Part shown: positions 62,705 to 64,000 of the stretch, one piece after another
How the letters are laid out: every line of letters begins with the position of its first letter
How positions within the stretch are numbered: the first letter of the stretch is position 1
Source: Myxococcus stipitatus DSM 14675
GTDB taxonomy: Bacteria > Myxococcota > Myxococcia > Myxococcales > Myxococcaceae
Direction of reading: 5' to 3'
Length of the DNA stretch: 64,000 nucleotides
NCBI RefSeq assembly: GCF_000331735.1
Contig: NC_020126.1
Coordinates: forward strand, 7,815,501-7,879,500
The notes under the pieces: generated by a model
The model's database searches: none
Seen by the model: the letters and a program-made list of their open reading frames with translations, nothing else
Told to the model about the DNA's origin: nothing
Translations under genes and position numbers: made by a program

Positions 62705-64000
62705 ATGGCCCTCCCGACCCGTTACGCCCATCCCTTCCTGCCCATCACCCGTGCCGACATGCAGGCGCGTGGCTGGGAGCAGTGCGACATCATCATCGTG
62801 ACGGGAGACGCGTACGTGGACCACCCGGCCTTCGGCCCGGTCCTCATCGCCCGCTTCCTCGAGGGCCGAGGCTTCAAGGTGGGGCTCATCCCCCAGCCGG
62901 ACTGGCACTCGGCCGAGCCCTTCAAGGCCCTGGGCCCACCGCGCATGTTCTTCGGGGTCGCCGCCGGCAACCTCGACTCCATGCTCAACCGGCTGACGGC
63001 CCAGAAGAAGAACCGCTCCGAGGACCAGTACAGCCCCGGCGGCCGCACCAACTGCCGCCCCGACCGCGCCACCATCGTCTACGCACAGCGCTGCCGCGAG
63101 GCCTACCCCGACGTCCCCATCATCCTCGGCGGCATCGAGGCCAGCCTCCGCCGCATCGCCCACTTCGACTACTGGAGCGAGAAGGTCCGCCGCTCCATCC
63201 TCTTCGACGCCAAGGCCGACCTGCTCGTCTTCGGCATGGGCGAGCGCCCCATCATGGAGGTCGCCGACCGCATGCGCCAAGGCGAGCGCATCGAGGACAT
63301 CCGCGACGTGCGCGGCACCGCCTACCTCATCAACGACGAGCAGATGCGCGCCCACGAGGCCGACCCCGCTCGCCGCGCCGCGGACCGGAAGACCGTCGTC
63401 CTCCCCTCCTACGAGGCCGTCATCGCCGACAAGCAGGCCTTCGCGGTGATGAGCCGCGACTTCCAGATGGAGACCAACCCCGGCAACGCGCGCGCCCTCG
63501 CGCAGCGCCACGGCAACCGCGCCATCTTCATGAACCCGCCCGCGCTCCCGCTCGAGGACGGCGTGGGTGACACCGCCGCCGGCCAGCGCACGGTGGCCAT
63601 GGACGAGCTGTACGACCTGCCCTTCAACCGCGTCCCCCACCCGCTCTACAAGAACGAGGGCATCCCCGCCTACGAGACGGTGAAGCACTCCATCGTCCTC
63701 ATGCGCGGCTGCTTCGGCGGCTGCACCTTCTGCTCCATCACCGAGCACGAAGGCCGCGTCATCCAGAGCCGCTCCGCGGAGAGCGTCCTGCGCGAGGTCC
63801 GCGCCCTGCGGCGCATGGGCGACTTCCGAGGCACCATCACCGACCTCGGCGGCCCCACCGCCAACATGTACAAGCTCAAGTGCAAGAGCGAGGACATCGA
63901 GAAGCGGTGCCGCAAGCTGTCCTGCGTCCACCCCGGCGTCTGCGAGAACCTCCAGACCGACCACGGCCCGCTCATCAGCCTGATGCAGGACGTGCGCGAG
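62705..64000 (+). CDS. YgiQ family radical SAM protein, partial (runs off window)
   Basis: 432 codons are visible from ATG at 62705, and the frame is open to the edge. Family blocks: HPFLPITRADMQARGWEQCDI, the VTGDAYVDHPAFG opening, ILGGIEASLRRIAHFDYW and the radical SAM cysteines C-x3-C-x2-C in RGCFGGCTFC. These proteins bind a 4Fe-4S cluster and S-adenosylmethionine; the reaction is not established. It is divergent from the double-helicase gene, with 232 bases between starts. No strong ribosome site precedes the ATG; a small GGGG/CCCC hairpin does. Confidence 0.9.
   Translation, partial: MALPTRYAHPFLPITRADMQARGWEQCDIIIVTGDAYVDHPAFGPVLIARFLEGRGFKVGLIPQPDWHSAEPFKALGPPRMFFGVAAGNLDSMLNRLTAQKKNRSEDQYSPGGRTNCRPDRATIVYAQRCREAYPDVPIILGGIEASLRRIAHFDYWSEKVRRSILFDAKADLLVFGMGERPIMEVADRMRQGERIEDIRDVRGTAYLINDEQMRAHEADPARRAADRKTVVLPSYEAVIADKQAFAVMSRDFQMETNPGNARALAQRHGNRAIFMNPPALPLEDGVGDTAAGQRTVAMDELYDLPFNRVPHPLYKNEGIPAYETVKHSIVLMRGCFGGCTFCSITEHEGRVIQSRSAESVLREVRALRRMGDFRGTITDLGGPTANMYKLKCKSEDIEKRCRKLSCVHPGVCENLQTDHGPLISLMQDVRE

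Noticed and set aside
1..64000. CRISPR arrays, tRNA/rRNA genes, insertion sequences, prophage or retron elements
   Set aside because: Reading through the window I saw no regularly spaced repeats, transposase or integrase motifs, tRNA-like TTCRANTCC boxes or reverse transcriptase motifs.

Overview
The window is high-GC (roughly 70%) bacterial chromosome with strong third-position GC bias. Its gene complement points to a myxobacterium of the Myxococcaceae (Myxococcus, Corallococcus or Pyxidicoccus type). It has many lipoproteins, orphan histidine kinases, a DUF1592/DUF1552 pair, tandem M16 peptidases, a non-specific nuclease and long TPR/CHAT and VIT proteins. I saw no tRNA, rRNA, CRISPR array, insertion sequence or phage module. 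Both edges cut genes: a sigma-like regulator on the left and a YgiQ-type radical SAM enzyme on the right.

1-13 kb: a UvrA-like ATPase without the UvrB-binding domain, an EF-hand/NUC endonuclease, a GGCT-like protein and an M28 peptidase. Next comes a LysR regulator and a recent tandem duplication of two NTF2-like lipoproteins, with a scar of dead gene fragments between them. A methyltransferase/GFA pair, a LysE exporter and a DUF418 membrane protein follow.

13-33 kb: a VIT/VWA/TPR/DUF2135 lipoprotein; two large M16 peptidase paralogues flanking a Tat-exported two-gene GMC dehydrogenase; a spermidine-synthase-like lipoprotein; a HelD/UvrD-like helicase; and two adjacent histidine kinases.

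33-50 kb: a pectin-acetylesterase-like enzyme, a membrane metal hydrolase, the DUF1592/DUF1552 pair, rpiA, an SBBP propeller protein, an outer-membrane barrel divergent from a second LysR, a beta-helix lipoprotein, an ArsC-like protein, an MshEN protein, an SGNH hydrolase, and a polar amino acid ABC operon with a fused binding protein-permease.

50-64 kb: a response regulator, histidine kinase and cytochrome P450 in a tightly packed row (ATGA overlaps), and an AlaX-type editing protein. Then comes the most distinctive locus: an ECF sigma factor overlapping a single protein that joins an anti-sigma zinc finger, one membrane helix, a TPR array and an intact CHAT caspase-like protease, followed by a lipoprotein. 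A 1163-residue protein carrying two complete SF1 helicase modules and the YgiQ gene close the window.

The strongest candidates for undescribed biology are the sigma/anti-sigma-CHAT cassette (54.7-58.8 kb) and the double helicase (59-62.5 kb). The duplication scar at 8.0-9.7 kb is the clearest evolutionary event.
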